Positions 32,872 through 44,486 are shown, numbered from the stretch's first letter. The stretch is DNA of 64,000 nt from Triatoma infestans (GCA_011037195.1 JAAEAF010002736.1:86337-150336); one strand, 5' to 3'. Notes: generated from the sequence alone by a model not told the origin. A program made the numbers and translations.

Positions 32872-33790
32872 CTCTTACTGGTGCTTAGCACAAAGTATTG
32901 CGACCGGGTCAAATTTTAGGAATTTAGTTTTCACCATGAAATACACATTTTGAGAGTTTTCCACAGTCAGAAAAAGTGGGTTTTTAGAAAATGTTTGTGT
33001 GTATGTATGTAAATAGCAAAGCGCAAAAAAAAAAACGGAAAACCGTAGGAAGTTCAAAATTGATATTTCATTTGGTTTCACCAGAGAAAACCTTACCGGA
33101 AGTACCACTTTAAACCATGAATTTTACCATTTTCTCGAAAATCACATATAGGTCTCCTACTTTTACTTGAAACATTTATTGGGGAAAATTAATTTTTTAT
33201 ATGTTATGGAAAAGAGGACGACGGCAGTCTATCCTTTAAAATGTCACTTCAGGATATTGTTACGGGCTCTTCGATTAATGATAATTATCATGAAATATCT
33301 AATTATGAGGAAAATATTTTGACCGGAAGTGAAATTTCCTGAACCTTTTTTTAGTCTACGTGCTTTTCTGTCCATCAACGCCATCAGTGAGTTTCCTAAA
33401 ATTTAGCATAATAACTAAATAGGCAAAGACCTCACTTTCGTTAATTTTTTTTCCTTAAGAAAACTGATTTTCGGTAGGTTCTGGGGAAAGAAGTGGAGTT
33501 CGACTTCTCTCTAAAGTCGCCATAATGTCATCTCAGTGTACTGTACTTCTAGCACCAATAAAATCTTAATGAGGATAAAATTTATGACCAAAATCCGTAG
33601 AAAGTCTCGGGCAGTTGAAAAGTGCCAATTTCCTGAACAGATTTTTCTTTTTTATTAGATTGCCGTGATTATCTCGTTAAACAGCAGATTTCCTGAAACT
33701 TGATGTAAAGAACTAATATTTCTGTTTGAATGTTTTCTCTAAAGAAGTTATTTCAGGGGTTCTGAGGAATCTGGCCAACTGGGTCAATGC
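32872..33790 (-). repeat. TCTGG-family copy, lacks the 5' terminus
   Basis: Starts with cctcttactggtgcttagcacaaagtattgcgaccgggtc. The first unit includes taccggaagtaccactttaaacc (33094) and the second tgaccggaagtgaaatttcc (33319). It fades out near 33790. Confidence 0.7.
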
Positions 33791-33794
33791 CCCT

Positions 33795-34040
33795 TTAAAT
33801 TCCATTAAAAATCAGTAACTGAACTAATACTTTTTCTCTCTGGTGAATAAGTATGTAAGTATTTGATAAGAGAGCGAAGTGGCACTTTATACAAAGAAGT
33901 AAAGGGTTGCCCACACGAGCGCAAGCAAGACGTCGACAAATGAACAAGGTGTTTTAAAAAAATTCACTTTACTCATACTTTCAATATTATATATTTTCTT
34001 GCAACGGTTAATATACTATTTTTTTGTAATATATATCTTA
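33795..34040. other. Intron DNA, no gene
   Basis: A short GC-richer stretch (gttgcccacacgagcgcaagcaagacgtcgac) near 33906 has no recognised homology. Confidence 0.35.
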
Positions 34041-34044
34041 AATC

Positions 34045-34095
34045 TGTCACGATCGTAATATTTCTCTTGCAGAGAGAAAAGAGAAAGTAATAGTA
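34045..34095 (+). repeat. TCTGG-family 3' hairpin alone
   Basis: ctgtcacgatcgtaatatttctcttgcagagagaaaagagaaagt. Confidence 0.6.
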
Positions 34096-34249
34096 AATAG
34101 CTCCTTCAGCTCACCCCTAAAGTAAGTATCCTCGAGAAAAAGTTTCAAACCAAAATGACAATATGCCTTTATAACCAACTGCAGAGAAGAAGAAAAAAAG
34201 CCGCTGCAATGTTTCTACGTTAGAAAATTGATCAAGAAACAAGCAGACT

Positions 34250-34355
34250 ATGGGCCTCTACAGCTCACTGTCCGGCGATGGCAGTGCACTGAGAAGGCAC
34301 CGGACGCCAATGATCATAGCTGTGGACGCGCCTTAAATTAAAAAAAGAAAAGAAG
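34250..34355 (+). mobile_element. SINE family 1, 3' part only
   Basis: cctctacagctcactgtccgg... gcagtgcactgagaaggcacc... gacgcgccttaaatt plus an A-rich tail, matching the tRNA-unrelated body of the SINE at 23714. The promoter half is absent. Confidence 0.75.
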
Positions 34356-34364
34356 AAGTCCTTA

Positions 34365-34640
34365 AATTCGCACTTGGAAATCTTAGGCACTATGTACAAG
34401 GCGATACGAATATAAAGTTCAATGAAGATCCATGCAACCGTTTTCGAGAAAATCGCAACAACACTTAACAAAATCCATTCAGGAAAATGATATTTCCGGT
34501 TGAAGAATTTTGACCCGTGAGTTCTGAAAACCACTTTTTCATATTCAATGGCCATATTCAAATTATATATATTTCCGGTGAAATTTTAATTTTTAAAATT
34601 TGTCATTTTCGCAATACTTCCTGTTACCAGCGGAAGAAAT
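34365..34640 (+). repeat. TCTGG-family fragment with 3' end
   Basis: Enters within the interior (caaccgttttcgagaaaatcgc) and ends with cgcaatacttcctgttaccagcggaagaaatagt. Confidence 0.65.
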
Positions 34641-34644
34641 AGTA

Positions 34645-35120
34645 AACAATATTATTATAGTATGATTTCCACTATTTTCATGAAAAATTCCCTGTTTTCT
34701 AAAAATAGTACAAACACACCCGCCTGTAATACAGTATGATAAGTTAAAAGCACTAAAAAAAAAAAAAGGCCCTAGAACGCCCGTCTGTTTCTATAACAAC
34801 GCTTATGTATTTTTTTATCATTCTATTTTATCGCTCATACTAAAGTAGCAGCGCACTTCGCGCTTTGTGTACTTATCGTTTATATTTATTATAATAATAA
34901 TAATATGCCTTTCATAAACAATATTTTTTCCTTTGTACCTCTTTATATATTTTCTTTTTTTTTATGTTTATACTTTTTATGAATATAAATAGTTAAAAAA
35001 TGTACTAACTATTTTATGACGATATAAAATATTGATATTAATATTATATGAACATATGATCATCTTTTTTGTAGTAATGTTCTTCCTCTTTTGACTTTTC
35101 TATGTCTAAAGCCTGCAACA
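34645..35120. other. AT-rich intron DNA, no gene
   Basis: Nothing recognised. (AAT)n at 34891-34904. Confidence 0.45.
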
Positions 35121-35124
35121 TATT

Positions 35125-35530
35125 TTTGTTCTCTCTTACCAGTGTGAATGTGGACAAAATATCATTTTCGTGATATTTCTCGAAAATGGCTCCAAGTTAT
35201 TCAACAAACTTCGAAGCATTTTTATTTTTCAATTTTGTTCCAGCATATACTAGACATCCTTCTTAATAATCAGTAGGTTATAGAACGATAACCTTAAGAG
35301 GTTATGTTAAAAGCTTTGCTAAAATTACAAGTTTGAAGGAAATTGATTAAAGCGGAAGTAGACTTTACAAAGTAGTTTTTGAGTTTTTCTTAATTTTCTC
35401 GTTAACATCACGAAAGATTTTCTGTAATCTTGAACACCAACTACTCAGATATAGTTATGATTTTTATTCGGAGCATTTTCCTAAAAAAATCTATTTTTGA
35501 GAGGGAGATTAAGAAAAAATTTTTCACGAA
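35125..35530 (-). repeat. TCTGG-family fragment
   Basis: ctctcttaccagtgtgaatg at the start, then gattaaagcggaagtagactttac near 35345 and the final gaagcattttcct unit. Confidence 0.55.
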
Positions 35531-35569
35531 GAGGAATGGAGCAGTGAATCCGCTGTGTTTGGTATTAAA

Positions 35570-36064
35570 GAACATCTCATACAGTGCATACTGGGTCAAG
35601 GACCTCTGAAAGGTTGAGGCTAGAGTGAATCAAGGTCCATGCATCCTGAGTCATTGGGCAAATTTCCCAACATTTCCTAGTCGGAAATTCATACAATTAG
35701 AAGATCAATACTATCCGAAGGCAGCATGTTATCGTGGATGGTAACGAGATGGCTGAAACCTTGGCAAGGAAAGGCGCAGTAACCCACTTCATGGGGCCAA
35801 AACCTTGTGGAATAAGCACCCACTTTTTGTTCGGAAAGTGTTCATAATGGAAAAGTCAGCCATGAAAGCATTACTCTGGAGAAATCTCCGAAAATAAGGA
35901 GGCTAAGACTTGTCTGGGTAATTAACTTCCGCATAAGAACTCTTGGCATGCACATCTCCTGACAGATTACAGCTTTCATTCAGAGAAGTTTAGTAGGTTG
36001 GTAGCTATCGGGCATTGCAAAATTCAGGGATTTCTTAAAGAAATAAACTTGGGAAGCAGTGCCG
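35570..36064 (+). pseudogene. LINE RNase H domain remnant
   Basis: The best frame reads HVIVDGNEMAETLARKGAVT (about 35724), followed by FMGPKPCGIS. This is the GNExADxLARxGA block plus the linker after the RNase H domain of R1/I-type LINEs in insects. Further on, GHCKIQGFLKEINLGSSAV (about 36013-36066) matches the helix that precedes the C-terminal zinc knuckle of such elements. The frames between are broken. At about 36066 the homology stops where the next LINE fragment, on the other strand, begins. This suggests that the second LINE inserted here. GC-rich sequence after 36485 may be the remaining 3' end. Confidence 0.55.
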
Positions 36065-36065
36065 T

Positions 36066-36484
36066 AGGTTGAGATCTTGCCAGCACCAGTACCTACCTAC
36101 CCTTTGGCGCTACGGCCCTACAAGAGCCTGGGCCTCGTCCACAATCCTACTCCACTCTTCTCTTTCCTGGGCGTGTCTTCTCTATCTTCTCACTCCCATC
36201 ACTCCCATTCTCTTCAATAATTCTTCCAAATCTCCCAGCCATCTCAATCGGGGACGTCCTTTTCTACGGCTCCCTCCCGGTTTCACTTCCAACAGCTTTT
36301 TTGGAATCCTGCCTTCGGACATTCGTTCCACATGTCCCAGCCATCTTAGCTGGTTTTTCCTCACAAAGGCTACCAAGTCTGGTTCATTATACATTTGACG
36401 GAGCTCAGCGTTCTTTCTTCTCCTGCCATCACCAGTAGGGGGATACAATAGACTTCGAAGTGCACTGAAACCCTCAAAAAACAA
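36066..36484 (-). pseudogene. C-terminal end of a second LINE type (WLGHVERM family)
   Basis: A 100-residue open frame contains ELRQMYNEPDLVAFVRKNQL, then RWLGHVERMSEGRIPKKLLE, GGSRRKGRPRLRWLGDLEEL and LKRMGVMGVRR. It continues past the frame end as RHAQEREEWSRIVDEAQALV before a stop. This is the conserved C-terminus of a large insect LINE group whose ORF is often annotated as craniofacial-development-protein-2-like. The reverse transcriptase itself is missing (5' truncation). The plus-strand open frame over the same bases is a shadow. The fragment is unusually intact for its surroundings, so the insertion is probably recent. Confidence 0.7.
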
Positions 36485-36655
36485 AAAGAGGTTTTACGAA
36501 ATCTGTTTTCAAAGTAGTTAGTGTTAATGGGGGGTTGCTTTCTGCCACTGCCTGCTGCCTTCTCAACTACAATTTAATCACATTCACTATGTGCAAGGGG
36601 CTGAGGGCCAACATGTATCCCACAACTAAACGTTGAGTGAAAGTTCCATAGTTAA
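36485..36655. other. Unassigned sequence after the LINE fragments
   Basis: Contains ggggggttgctttctgccactgcctgctgcc, possibly the 3' untranslated end of the RNase H LINE that was split. Confidence 0.3.
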
Positions 36656-36800
36656 TGAAAATTTGTCATTGTGGTAACTACAGTCAGAGAAAGTAGTGTG
36701 ATTTCTTACCAGATTTCCTTTCCGCACCTAGCTGATCAAAAGTCATATATATTTCCGGTGAAAAATCATATTCGAAAATTTGACATGATCGTACGTAATT
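36655..36800. repeat. Two TCTGG-family termini side by side
   Basis: A 5' terminus on the minus strand (cagtcagagaaagtagtgtgatttcttaccaga, 36684-36716) is followed by a plus-strand 3' region (tttccggtgaaaaatc...gacatgatcgtac). Confidence 0.55.
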
Positions 36801-37134
36801 ATCAACCTGTATAACTAATTTATAAAATAATAATAATAATACCTTTTACATTATCAATTCTTAATTTAATTCATTTGCATAGAAGATTGAATTTTTTTTA
36901 TTAAATTGGTTTTAAGCAAATCCAAATTTCTGATTAAAATGAAATAAAAGAAAATATTATGTACTTTTATTAATGATCTATTTAGAACTTAAAAAAAAAA
37001 TTACGCAATTTTAATTAACTGTTTAATTAGTTGGATTCTATCAAATGAAAATTAATTGCTTTTGTATATTTATTACGTATTATTCTTATGATTTATTTTA
37101 AAATCTTAATAAATTAACCTATTACACTTACCCT
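36800..37134. other. AT-rich intron DNA, no gene
   Basis: Nothing recognised. Confidence 0.45.
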
Positions 37135-37235
37135 TGCTACTTGTAACAGGAAGTTTGCGATCCTGCCAGATTTTCGAAATTGAGTTTTCACCGGAAATAC
37201 GTGTGTTTGAGATACTTTAAGTACGAAAAAATGTG
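37135..37235 (-). repeat. TCTGG-family hairpin end joined head-to-head to an inverted 5' end
   Basis: caggaagtttgcgatcctgccagattttcg... to aagtacgaaaaaa, then the opposite 5' end tgtgatgtgaaacac at 37236. Same architecture as at 1839 and 3342. Confidence 0.65.
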
Positions 37236-37800
37236 ATGTGAAACACTCACACTACTTTCTCTTATTGCTCTTAATATTGGTTTGGTAGAGACCGACGTTT
37301 CGCCCATATTGCAATGAGTGCTTCAGATTCGTTACACCTTGAAGAAGGCAATAGCAATAGAAGGCGAAAAAATTGGTTCTAGGAAACCAATTACACGGTC
37401 TCAACCCGGAACCCGGAAACTCAAGTGTTTTTCATGAAAATGGCCGTAGAAACCTAAAAGATCTCTTCAAATTTGGAATTCAGCAAAGCTGCCAATTTAT
37501 ATTAATATTATATAAGTGGCAGAACCATATATTATTATAAAAAGAGTAATTTAGGGGAAAATTTAACGACTGCTCTCCCAGAAGTCCCAAACAATTAATT
37601 TTCTCAGGAAAATGTTTCAAATAAAAAATGGTGGATCAGTAGAAACAGTAGTGTCCAGTGGAAGTGGTGGATATTTATGTGTGTAGATGGTATACGAAAT
37701 TTGGAGTAAATCAGTGGAGCCATTTTCTAGAAAATCACGCAAAACGGAAAAAAAAAGAAAGGATTTTGTTCGCAAATTAATATAAATGATTCCAGAAAAA
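37236..37800 (+). repeat. TCTGG-family copy interrupted by a hammerhead-type foldback
   Basis: 5' end at 37236 with actttctcttattgc, interior resuming near 37468 (atctcttcaaatttggaattc) and running to about 37790. Confidence 0.6.
37272..37467 (+). mobile_element. Foldback element, hammerhead family C, copy 1
   Basis: Contains gaccgacgtttcgcccatattgcaatg and, further on, an inverted worn partner (cttgaagaaggcaat... ggcgaaaa), then ctcaacccggaa... catgaaaatggccg.. gaaacctaaaag. The last segment is shared, in reverse orientation, with 44880-44940. It is inserted in a TCTGG copy. Confidence 0.55.
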
Positions 37801-37804
37801 TCTT

Positions 37805-38340
37805 TTTTTTCGCAAAGTATTGCGAGCGTGTCAAATTTTCGGAATTGAATTTGTTTTTCAGGTCCCTTTAATACGATAAAATGTTTTTAGCGAATTGTGT
37901 ATGCGTATGTGTGTGAACACAATATCTCAATAAGGAATAGCAGCAGGAAGTAAACAAAAGTCACCAGACAGAAAAATCCGGAAATACGACTTTACTGATT
38001 TTTTTTACTTTTTTTATTTATTAGTGTTTATTTTTTCCAATTTTCTAGAGCGGCTCCATAGATTTGATCTGTTCCAACTTCGGGCACTAAGCCCATCCAC
38101 TGTATTTGAAACTTTTTCCAGGGTAATTGTTCAGAGGGTAATCTGTGGCGTTTCAAAGCGTTGTTGATACTAACACTGATTGCTAGACTATAATCTCATT
38201 CGCTAGCTGCTAATTGCTGAGAACCAACCAAATACTCCCCTCCTCTATTTGAAATGTGTTTTGTTTTGGGGCAACTAAATGTTGGATTATAAAGTTCCAT
38301 TGGTACACGATGATTTTTCAATTATAATTGTGAGAAGAAA
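37805..38340 (-). repeat. TCTGG-family fragment
   Basis: Hairpin-end side (gcaaagtattgcgagcgtgtcaaattttcgg) through gtgtgtgaacacaatatctc and ccggaaatacgactttactg. Confidence 0.6.
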
Positions 38341-38395
38341 GTACGGAAAGAGAAATTCGAGTGTGTATTTCATATCAATTTTTTATTTTCTGTTA

Positions 38396-39158
38396 TTTCT
38401 GTGAGAGAAAGTATTGAGTGGTTGCAAATTTTCACCGGAAATATACATTTTGAGGTCCCCTGAGTCTGAAAAATGGTTTTTAGAAAATGGTGTATGTATG
38501 TGAGCAGCATAGCGCAAAAACGGAAAATCGTACAAAGTTCAAACTTGGCATTCCAATTGGGTCCATCATGGGATCGACAGGAAAGTTATCTATCAAAATT
38601 CCTCAACCGGAAGTACCACTTTATTGAAAGGATTTTTCAATTTTTTGCGATTTGCTCGAAAACGGCTCCATCTATTTTCTTTAAACTTAGTCTATCAACT
38701 ACACATATTAAGAAATTATTATTAAAAAATCAACATTTCTCCGGGAAAATTCATTTAAGATCCTTCCTTTTAATGTTTTCCTCTGAAGTAATATTTCAGT
38801 TTATTATACATTTCTATCAGGTAATTAGTTGAATATGTTGCCGAAATTCCGACAGTTTTTTTTTTGCAATTTTCTCCACAAAAATACTGACGGACTTCAT
38901 GAAATTTGTTACACTAACTTACAGATTTAACATTTTAGAGACTTATCATTTTTGTTCGAAGCTGTTTGACGAGAAAGTTCATTTAAAGAAGTTTTGGGCG
39001 AAGGGGGAGTAACCTCCCCCACAAAAATGGCGTTTTATTAAGATTACGTTCTCGCGTTGATACAAAATTGTAGACAAGTAGGCATTTAGTAGAAATAATA
39101 AGTTTATCATTTATAATTCTGTAAGAGAAAGTGGTGTAGTGTTTCGCACCAGAGATGT
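38396..39158 (-). repeat. TCTGG-family copy, full length (about 760 bp)
   Basis: From tgtgagagaaagtattgagtgg to ctgtaagagaaagtggtgtagtgtttcgcaccaga. Units include cctcaaccggaagtaccacttt (38601) and the second unit with acactaacttacag (38911). Confidence 0.75.
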
Positions 39159-39177
39159 GTTTCCTACTCACAGAATA

Positions 39178-39262
39178 TCCAAAACATGTACGTCCGGTGA
39201 AAGCTTACATTTCGTAAACGTTGATAGGATCATGCTACTTCCTCCTAGAGCCGTTAGATTAA
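39178..39262 (+). repeat. TCTGG-family 3' fragment
   Basis: acatgtacgtccggtgaaagcttac... gataggatcatgctacttcctcctag. Confidence 0.5.
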
Positions 39263-39264
39263 GT

Positions 39265-39970
39265 GAAAACTAATAAATGAAACTGATAAAGAAGAAAAAT
39301 GCCCCCTCATAAGGAATTTAGTGACCCTTCCCAACATACTCCCTTGAAAATAATCTTCTCACAATAAAAAAAGAAGAAGTATCCGGCCATTGTCGTTGGC
39401 GTCTCATATTCACACCCGGGTCACCATGGTAACCAGTTTAGAGTATATAACCTTGAGACAACACCTACCCCGGGTGGGGGTAGTTGATGAAACTGTGTGC
39501 GGCCAACCTAACCTTATTAAATATTCAACATCATCATCAACTGTGACTAAACCTATTAATATATACATATCTAATCTATATATAAACATACACCAGTATA
39601 TTATTATTAAAGAAGGCATTGGGCTCGGGGCGGCCATTGTTATTGTCTTACGTACGTTGTTCTTTTCTTTTTTTTTTTTTTGTTTATTTTCGTATTTATA
39701 AATCCCCCACCATATATCGTGTTTGTTTGAGGACGTTTCAAACTCCCACCTTTTACCAGTTTTGAACTAGTCAAAGCTAATATAATACTCAGTTTCTAAC
39801 CATATACTGTTTATATTGTTAATATCGTCAGTGCAAGCAAATAAATGCATCAAGATATTTTACGACTTTTACAATATCTATTGGGGCACCATTATAGGCA
39901 CCATGGTCGGATTTTTCGTCATTTATTACAAGGTAAATATCCTAGTGTAATTCTGATTTTTTTTTTTTTT
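39265..39970. other. Low-copy intron DNA with one exon-like segment
   Basis: Sequence 39832-39932 has an AG before it and gtaaat after it and is open in one frame, with a hydrophobic run (IYWGTIIGTMVGFFVIYYK). The polypyrimidine tract is poor and no family is recognised, so it is not called as an exon. Confidence 0.3.
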
Positions 39971-40159
39971 GTTACATTCTCTTAGTGCTGGTAGGTGGTG
40001 AAGAGGAAGTATTGTGAGCGTGACAAATTTTTTCCACACGAGTTTTCACCGGAAATGTACGTACGTTTTGAGGTCCCGTGTGTACGAAAAAGTGCATTTT
40101 AGAAAAATGGTCTGTGTATGTATACTCGATAACAAAAAATTACAGGAAGTCCAAACTTT

Positions 40160-40248
40160 GACATTCCCTTTGGGTAGCACCATTCCCTTTGGGTAGCACC
40201 ATTCCCTTTGGGTAGCACCATTCCCTTTGGGTAGCACCATTCCCTTTG
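40160..40248. repeat. 19-bp tandem repeat, about 4.6 copies, within a TCTGG copy
   Basis: Unit CATTCCCTTTGGGTAGCAC. Other copies of the family have the unit once (cattccatttaggtaccacc type), so this is a local expansion. It translates as a Pro/Lys-rich repeat in a spurious frame. Confidence 0.9.
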
Positions 40249-40679
40249 GGACCTGACAGTAAGTTATCTGTCAAAATTTCTCAACTGGAAGTACTGAATA
40301 GATTTCTCATTTTTTGCGATTTTTTCCAAATTGACTCCAAACTTTCTATTTACACTATGTTTTCCTCTAATGTACTATTTTAACTTATACGATTCTATCA
40401 TCCATATAATATGACTGTTATCTGAACATTTTTCTGGAATAACTTATCTAAAGGGGAATTTTGGCGGGAGTGTTGCAGATATGCTTTCTTCTAATAAAGT
40501 GCTACTTTAGTTTTGTTATACGAGTCTGACATCTATATAATATTAAATAGATTTAAATATGTCGCCAAAATTCCGAGTTTGGTGAAAATTGGCCTGTCCG
40601 GAAGTCCGGCATTACTGAACAGTTTTTTTTTCAGTTTGCCAAGAGTGTCTCCATAAAGTTACTCATTGCAGACAACACT

Positions 40680-40825
40680 GTCCATCACCGAACAGTGAGC
40701 TGTAGAGGTTCCTAGGAAACGAAAATCTAAGGGCAGCACAGCTAGACTCGAACCCAGGTCCTTCGCGTAGGAAGGAGTCCTGTACGCTAACCAGTCAGCT
40801 ATACCCTTCCTTGCACTTTTGTTTG
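40680..40825 (-). mobile_element. SINE family 1, promoter half
   Basis: On the minus strand: A box TAGCTGACTGG, B box GGTTCGAGTCT, then ctagctgtgctgcccttag... ctctacagctcactgttcgg. The 3' body is missing. It lies inside a TCTGG copy. Confidence 0.8.
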
Positions 40826-41321
40826 AAACTTTTTTGGAGAAAATTCATTCATTATTCCAAATTCATTTTGAAGGAGGGGGACGTTATTCTTTCTTCTTCA
40901 ATTTGTGCCATTTTAATTGTATTATACCATTCTATCATCTAATTAATATTAATTAAAATCAAATGTGTTGCCAATTCAGAGTTTGAAAGAATCGGCTCAC
41001 CGGAAATGCGTCTCTACTAAAAGATTTTTTTTTTTTAATTTTCTACGAATTTCTTCATTGAGACACCTTCCGGTTTATTAAACTTGTTATATTAACTGCA
41101 CATACAGAGATATAGCACTTTTTTTGTAACTTTTTCGGAGAAAAACTGATTTCAGAGGTGTTGGCGGGGGGGGCTAGGGAGGTCACACTATTCTTGGCAT
41201 GACGCTACAAACAGCTAAAGATTTAGTAAAAAGTCCAAGTTTGAAGAAAATTTGTCAAATTGTAACTGTAGAGTAAGAGAAAATCGTGTACCAGTTTTAC
41301 ATCAGATTTATTTTATTTTCC

Positions 41322-42190
41322 CTCATTGCTGTAACAGTATTGTGTTCGTGTCAATATTAACAAAATTGACTTCTTATCAGAAATACAAGTTTTGAGGTCT
41401 CCTAAGTCAGAAAAAGCGGTTTTTAGAAATTGTGCATGCATAGTCAGCATAATTCAAAAAGCAAAAATGCCAGAAAGTTCAAACTTGATATTTAATTTAA
41501 GTGTCCATGGGAACCTAAGAATAAGGTTTTGAAAAAAGTCTGTCAACCGGAAGTAACACCTTTCTGAATGGATTTTTCATTTTTTTTTTTGCGATTTTCT
41601 CGAAATTGGTTCTAACTTCTTAACGATTTTCTTCAAACCTTGTATATCAAACACGATTTTTTTTTTTTTTTTTTTGAGGAGGCCAATACACTGCGACCTT
41701 TCGATTTATGGTGCTAAACTGCACATATTGATAGCTACAAGGTTTATTTGAAACGTGACTCCGGTAAAACGCATTTAAGGGGATTTTAAGGGTACGATCG
41801 GGTTATGTTTTCTTCTAAAGTGCTATTTTAATTTATTATACGATTCTATCATCCAATATAATATTAATCAGAATTAAATATGTTGCCAAAATTCCGAGTT
41901 GGAATACAATCGGTTGGCCGCAAGTGTGAATTTACTGATCAGGTTTATCAGTTTTCTGTGATTTTGTTTTTTAATAAAATCACCGGCGGGTTTCATTGAG
42001 GGATGTGACAGCCAGTTACGTGTCAAAATGTCTCAACCGGAAATACCATTTACTGAAAAGATTTTTCAGTTTTTTGCGAACAAATTTTCTTCAAACATTG
42101 TATACTAAGTATACATATAAACCGGATATAACTTTTATTTGAAACATGATACGCTGGATAAAATCCCAGAGATTTGTGTTGATTTTGTCT
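41322..42190 (-). repeat. TCTGG-family copy, hairpin side and two units
   Basis: Starts with ctcattgctgtaacagtattgtgttcgtgtc. Units at 41547 (caaccggaagtaaca) and 42037 (caaccggaaataccatttactg). The 5' terminus is missing. Confidence 0.65.
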
Positions 42191-42194
42191 TGCT

Positions 42195-42525
42195 GCTGTA
42201 CGAGGAAGCCCAGCCTCGCGATCACCTGATCACTTGATAAAAAAGGGCATCCTTCGAATTCACTTCATCGGTATCTATACTAACCAACTTAAAGTGGTCA
42301 TTGTTGGATGGCCCTCATTGAATTCTGTCACGTCATGTTATTATTATTTTTGTTTTTGTTTTTTTTTTTTCCTTTTTCCAGTTTTGTTTTGTTTTTATTT
42401 ATTTTCATTTTATTTTATTATTTGTTATGTTATCTTTTATCATCTCATTTACTTGTTGTGTGTAAATTTGCAGTTGCAAAACAAAATAATTAAATTTTAA
42501 AAAAAAGAGAGAGAGAGGAACCCTT
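42195..42525. other. T-rich intron DNA, no gene
   Basis: Long T-runs give Phe-rich frames in several phases, which are low-complexity artefacts. Confidence 0.45.
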
Positions 42526-42529
42526 TGTT

Positions 42530-43018
42530 TTTGTGTCTCAGATTTGCGAAAAAACTTCCGAGTTTTCACTGGAAAATAAATGTTTGGAGCCATGGTTAGT
42601 CCTCCCCCCCCCCAAAAAAAAGGGGTTCGTTCATTATTGTGAGGTATTTGTGTGTGGGGGAGTGGGAGGCAGGATAAGCCAAAGAACGGAAAATCGAGAA
42701 TATTCAACTTGATATTTCATGGAGCTGTTAGTAGCCAGGGGGGGTGTAACACTTTGGTTTTGGTTAAAACTGGCAAATCGGAATTTTCAGTTTTTCCAAA
42801 TTTGGTCCAAAATGGCGCCAATGTTGTACCGCTGTATCCAGTTCTAGTTTTTTTTTTGACATTCTTTTCATTGTAACATATACGTAGTGGTGCAATTATT
42901 TCAGTGAAAACAAACATTTTGTACAAATTTGAACTTCTAAAAAAAATTGGAATTAGAATCGTGACAAATGCAGTAAGTGAAAGGTGTGTGAGTGTTTCAC
43001 ACCAGATTTTTATGTCTA
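42530..43018 (-). repeat. TCTGG-family copy, internally deleted
   Basis: ttccgagttttcactggaaaat... at one side and gcagtaagtgaaaggtgtgtgagtgtttcacaccaga at 42970-43006. The middle is altered by a C/A-rich insertion (42602-42622). Confidence 0.6.
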
Positions 43019-43019
43019 A

Positions 43020-43810
43020 TGAGAGATGGAAAATTTCTCTTGTTAGAAAATATCTCGGATCTGGAAAGAATCTCTCATCATGGATGGGGGCGGGGGGCAG
43101 CGTGATATAAAGTTTACATTTGAAGCTACTAAAAATGAAGACCTTATTCAAATATAGTAGAACTGACCCCAATAATCAAATGTTCAATAAATATACACAA
43201 TCTACAATATATTTAGAATAGACAAAAACATCAACAAAAACCAGTGAGTGATGGCGTTCCAAATGTTTATTTTATTGAGGAGAGAAAGTCTGAGATTATT
43301 CTATCCAGATATAAACATAATAATACATTTTTATTTATATGATTCGTTCTTGTTTTCATAAGTAGTTAGAATGTAGTGAAAAAATAATTCGTAGATAAAT
43401 ATTTACAATTCCAATTAATTCAACGAAGATAACAATTTCCTTCTTTTTTTCCTTTTGTGTAAATAAAACTGGAGAATGTTTTTACTACGTCATTTCCAGT
43501 ATATTAGTTTATATCGTAGATTTCTTAATTAAATATCTGGTAATAAAATATTTGATAATCTTATTAATAGATTCAATTAAATAGTGATATCTATTTGGAC
43601 TAGATAGTTTATTTAGACTATATCTAGTTGAAATTTGTATTCAAGTTAACTAAGTTTTTTTTTTTTTTTTTAATTGAATTCAATAACCTTACTGTCTTTC
43701 AATATGGGAGTAGTCGCATTTATTCGATAAAGTCTGTCATGGTCAGGTGTGATTAATGAAATATGAGCTACAAATACAGTTTACAGTAAATGTAAATATT
43801 ACTTCTTTTT
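43020..43810. other. AT-rich intron DNA, no gene
   Basis: Nothing recognised. Confidence 0.45.
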
Positions 43811-43814
43811 TTTT

Positions 43815-44486
43815 AATTTCTCTGACTGCTGTCAGAAGAACTTATTACGATCTTGTCAGATTTCGATATCCAGTTTCATACTCGATTTAAGGTCCTCTGA
43901 GGCAGAAAAAGTAGTTTTTTTAAATTGGGTGTGTGTCACTTCAGCACAGTTCAGCAAAAAGCAAAAATTGCAGAAAGTTCAAACTAGATATTTACTTTAA
44001 GTTTCACCAGAGGGCATGACAATAAGGTTTTGATCAAAACCGGCCAACCGGATGTAATATTCTGAATGAATTTTCCAATTTTCTAGAAAATGCTCTAATG
44101 GTTTTCCTTAAACAAGGAATTTTAACTAAACATGTGAACAGCAACAACTTTCATTTGTAACATTTTTTCGGAAAATTCATTTAAGTGGGGTTTGGGGAGA
44201 AGGGTGGGGGTTAGGTTTTCCTCTTAAGTGTTTATTATACGATTCTATCATCCATATAATAATCAGATTTAAATATGTCTCCTAACTTCCGAATTTGATG
44301 AAAATTGGGTGACCGGAAGTGCGACTTTACTGAACAGGTTTTGCAGTTTTCTGTGATTTTCTGCACAAAATCACTGACGAGTTTCATTGAACTGAACATC
44401 TAGTAAGAATTATAAGTGTGAAGAAAATTGGCCATTTCTGTACATGCAGTAAGAGAAAGTTGTGTGAGTGTTTCACACCAGATTTT
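43815..44486 (-). repeat. TCTGG-family copy, full length (about 670 bp)
   Basis: tttctctgactgctgtcagaagaacttattacgatcttgtc at the hairpin side. gcagtaagagaaagttgtgtgagtgtttcacaccaga at 44446-44483 is a near-perfect 5' terminus. gtgaccggaagtgcgactttactg is at 44310. Confidence 0.8.

Larger units (their letters stand above)
39975..41312 (-). repeat. TCTGG-family copy, full length, with a SINE and a 19-bp tandem expansion inside
   Basis: Hairpin end at 39975-40025 (cattctcttagtgctgg...gaagaggaagtattgtgagcgtg). 5' end at 41268-41312 (gtagagtaagagaaaatcgtgtaccagttttacatcaga). The SINE at 40680-40825 and the tandem tract at 40160-40248 account for the extra length. Confidence 0.75.

Noticed and set aside
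36069..36398. Plus-strand open frame of 109 codons
   Set aside because: It is antisense to the well-supported LINE C-terminal frame on the minus strand.
39832..39932. Transmembrane-segment exon (IYWGTIIGTMVGFFVIYYK)
   Set aside because: Weak polypyrimidine tract, a single short open frame and no homologue recognised.
42234..42707. Several overlapping Phe- and Leu-rich open frames
   Set aside because: They come from T-runs, occur in several frames at once, and end without recognisable motifs.
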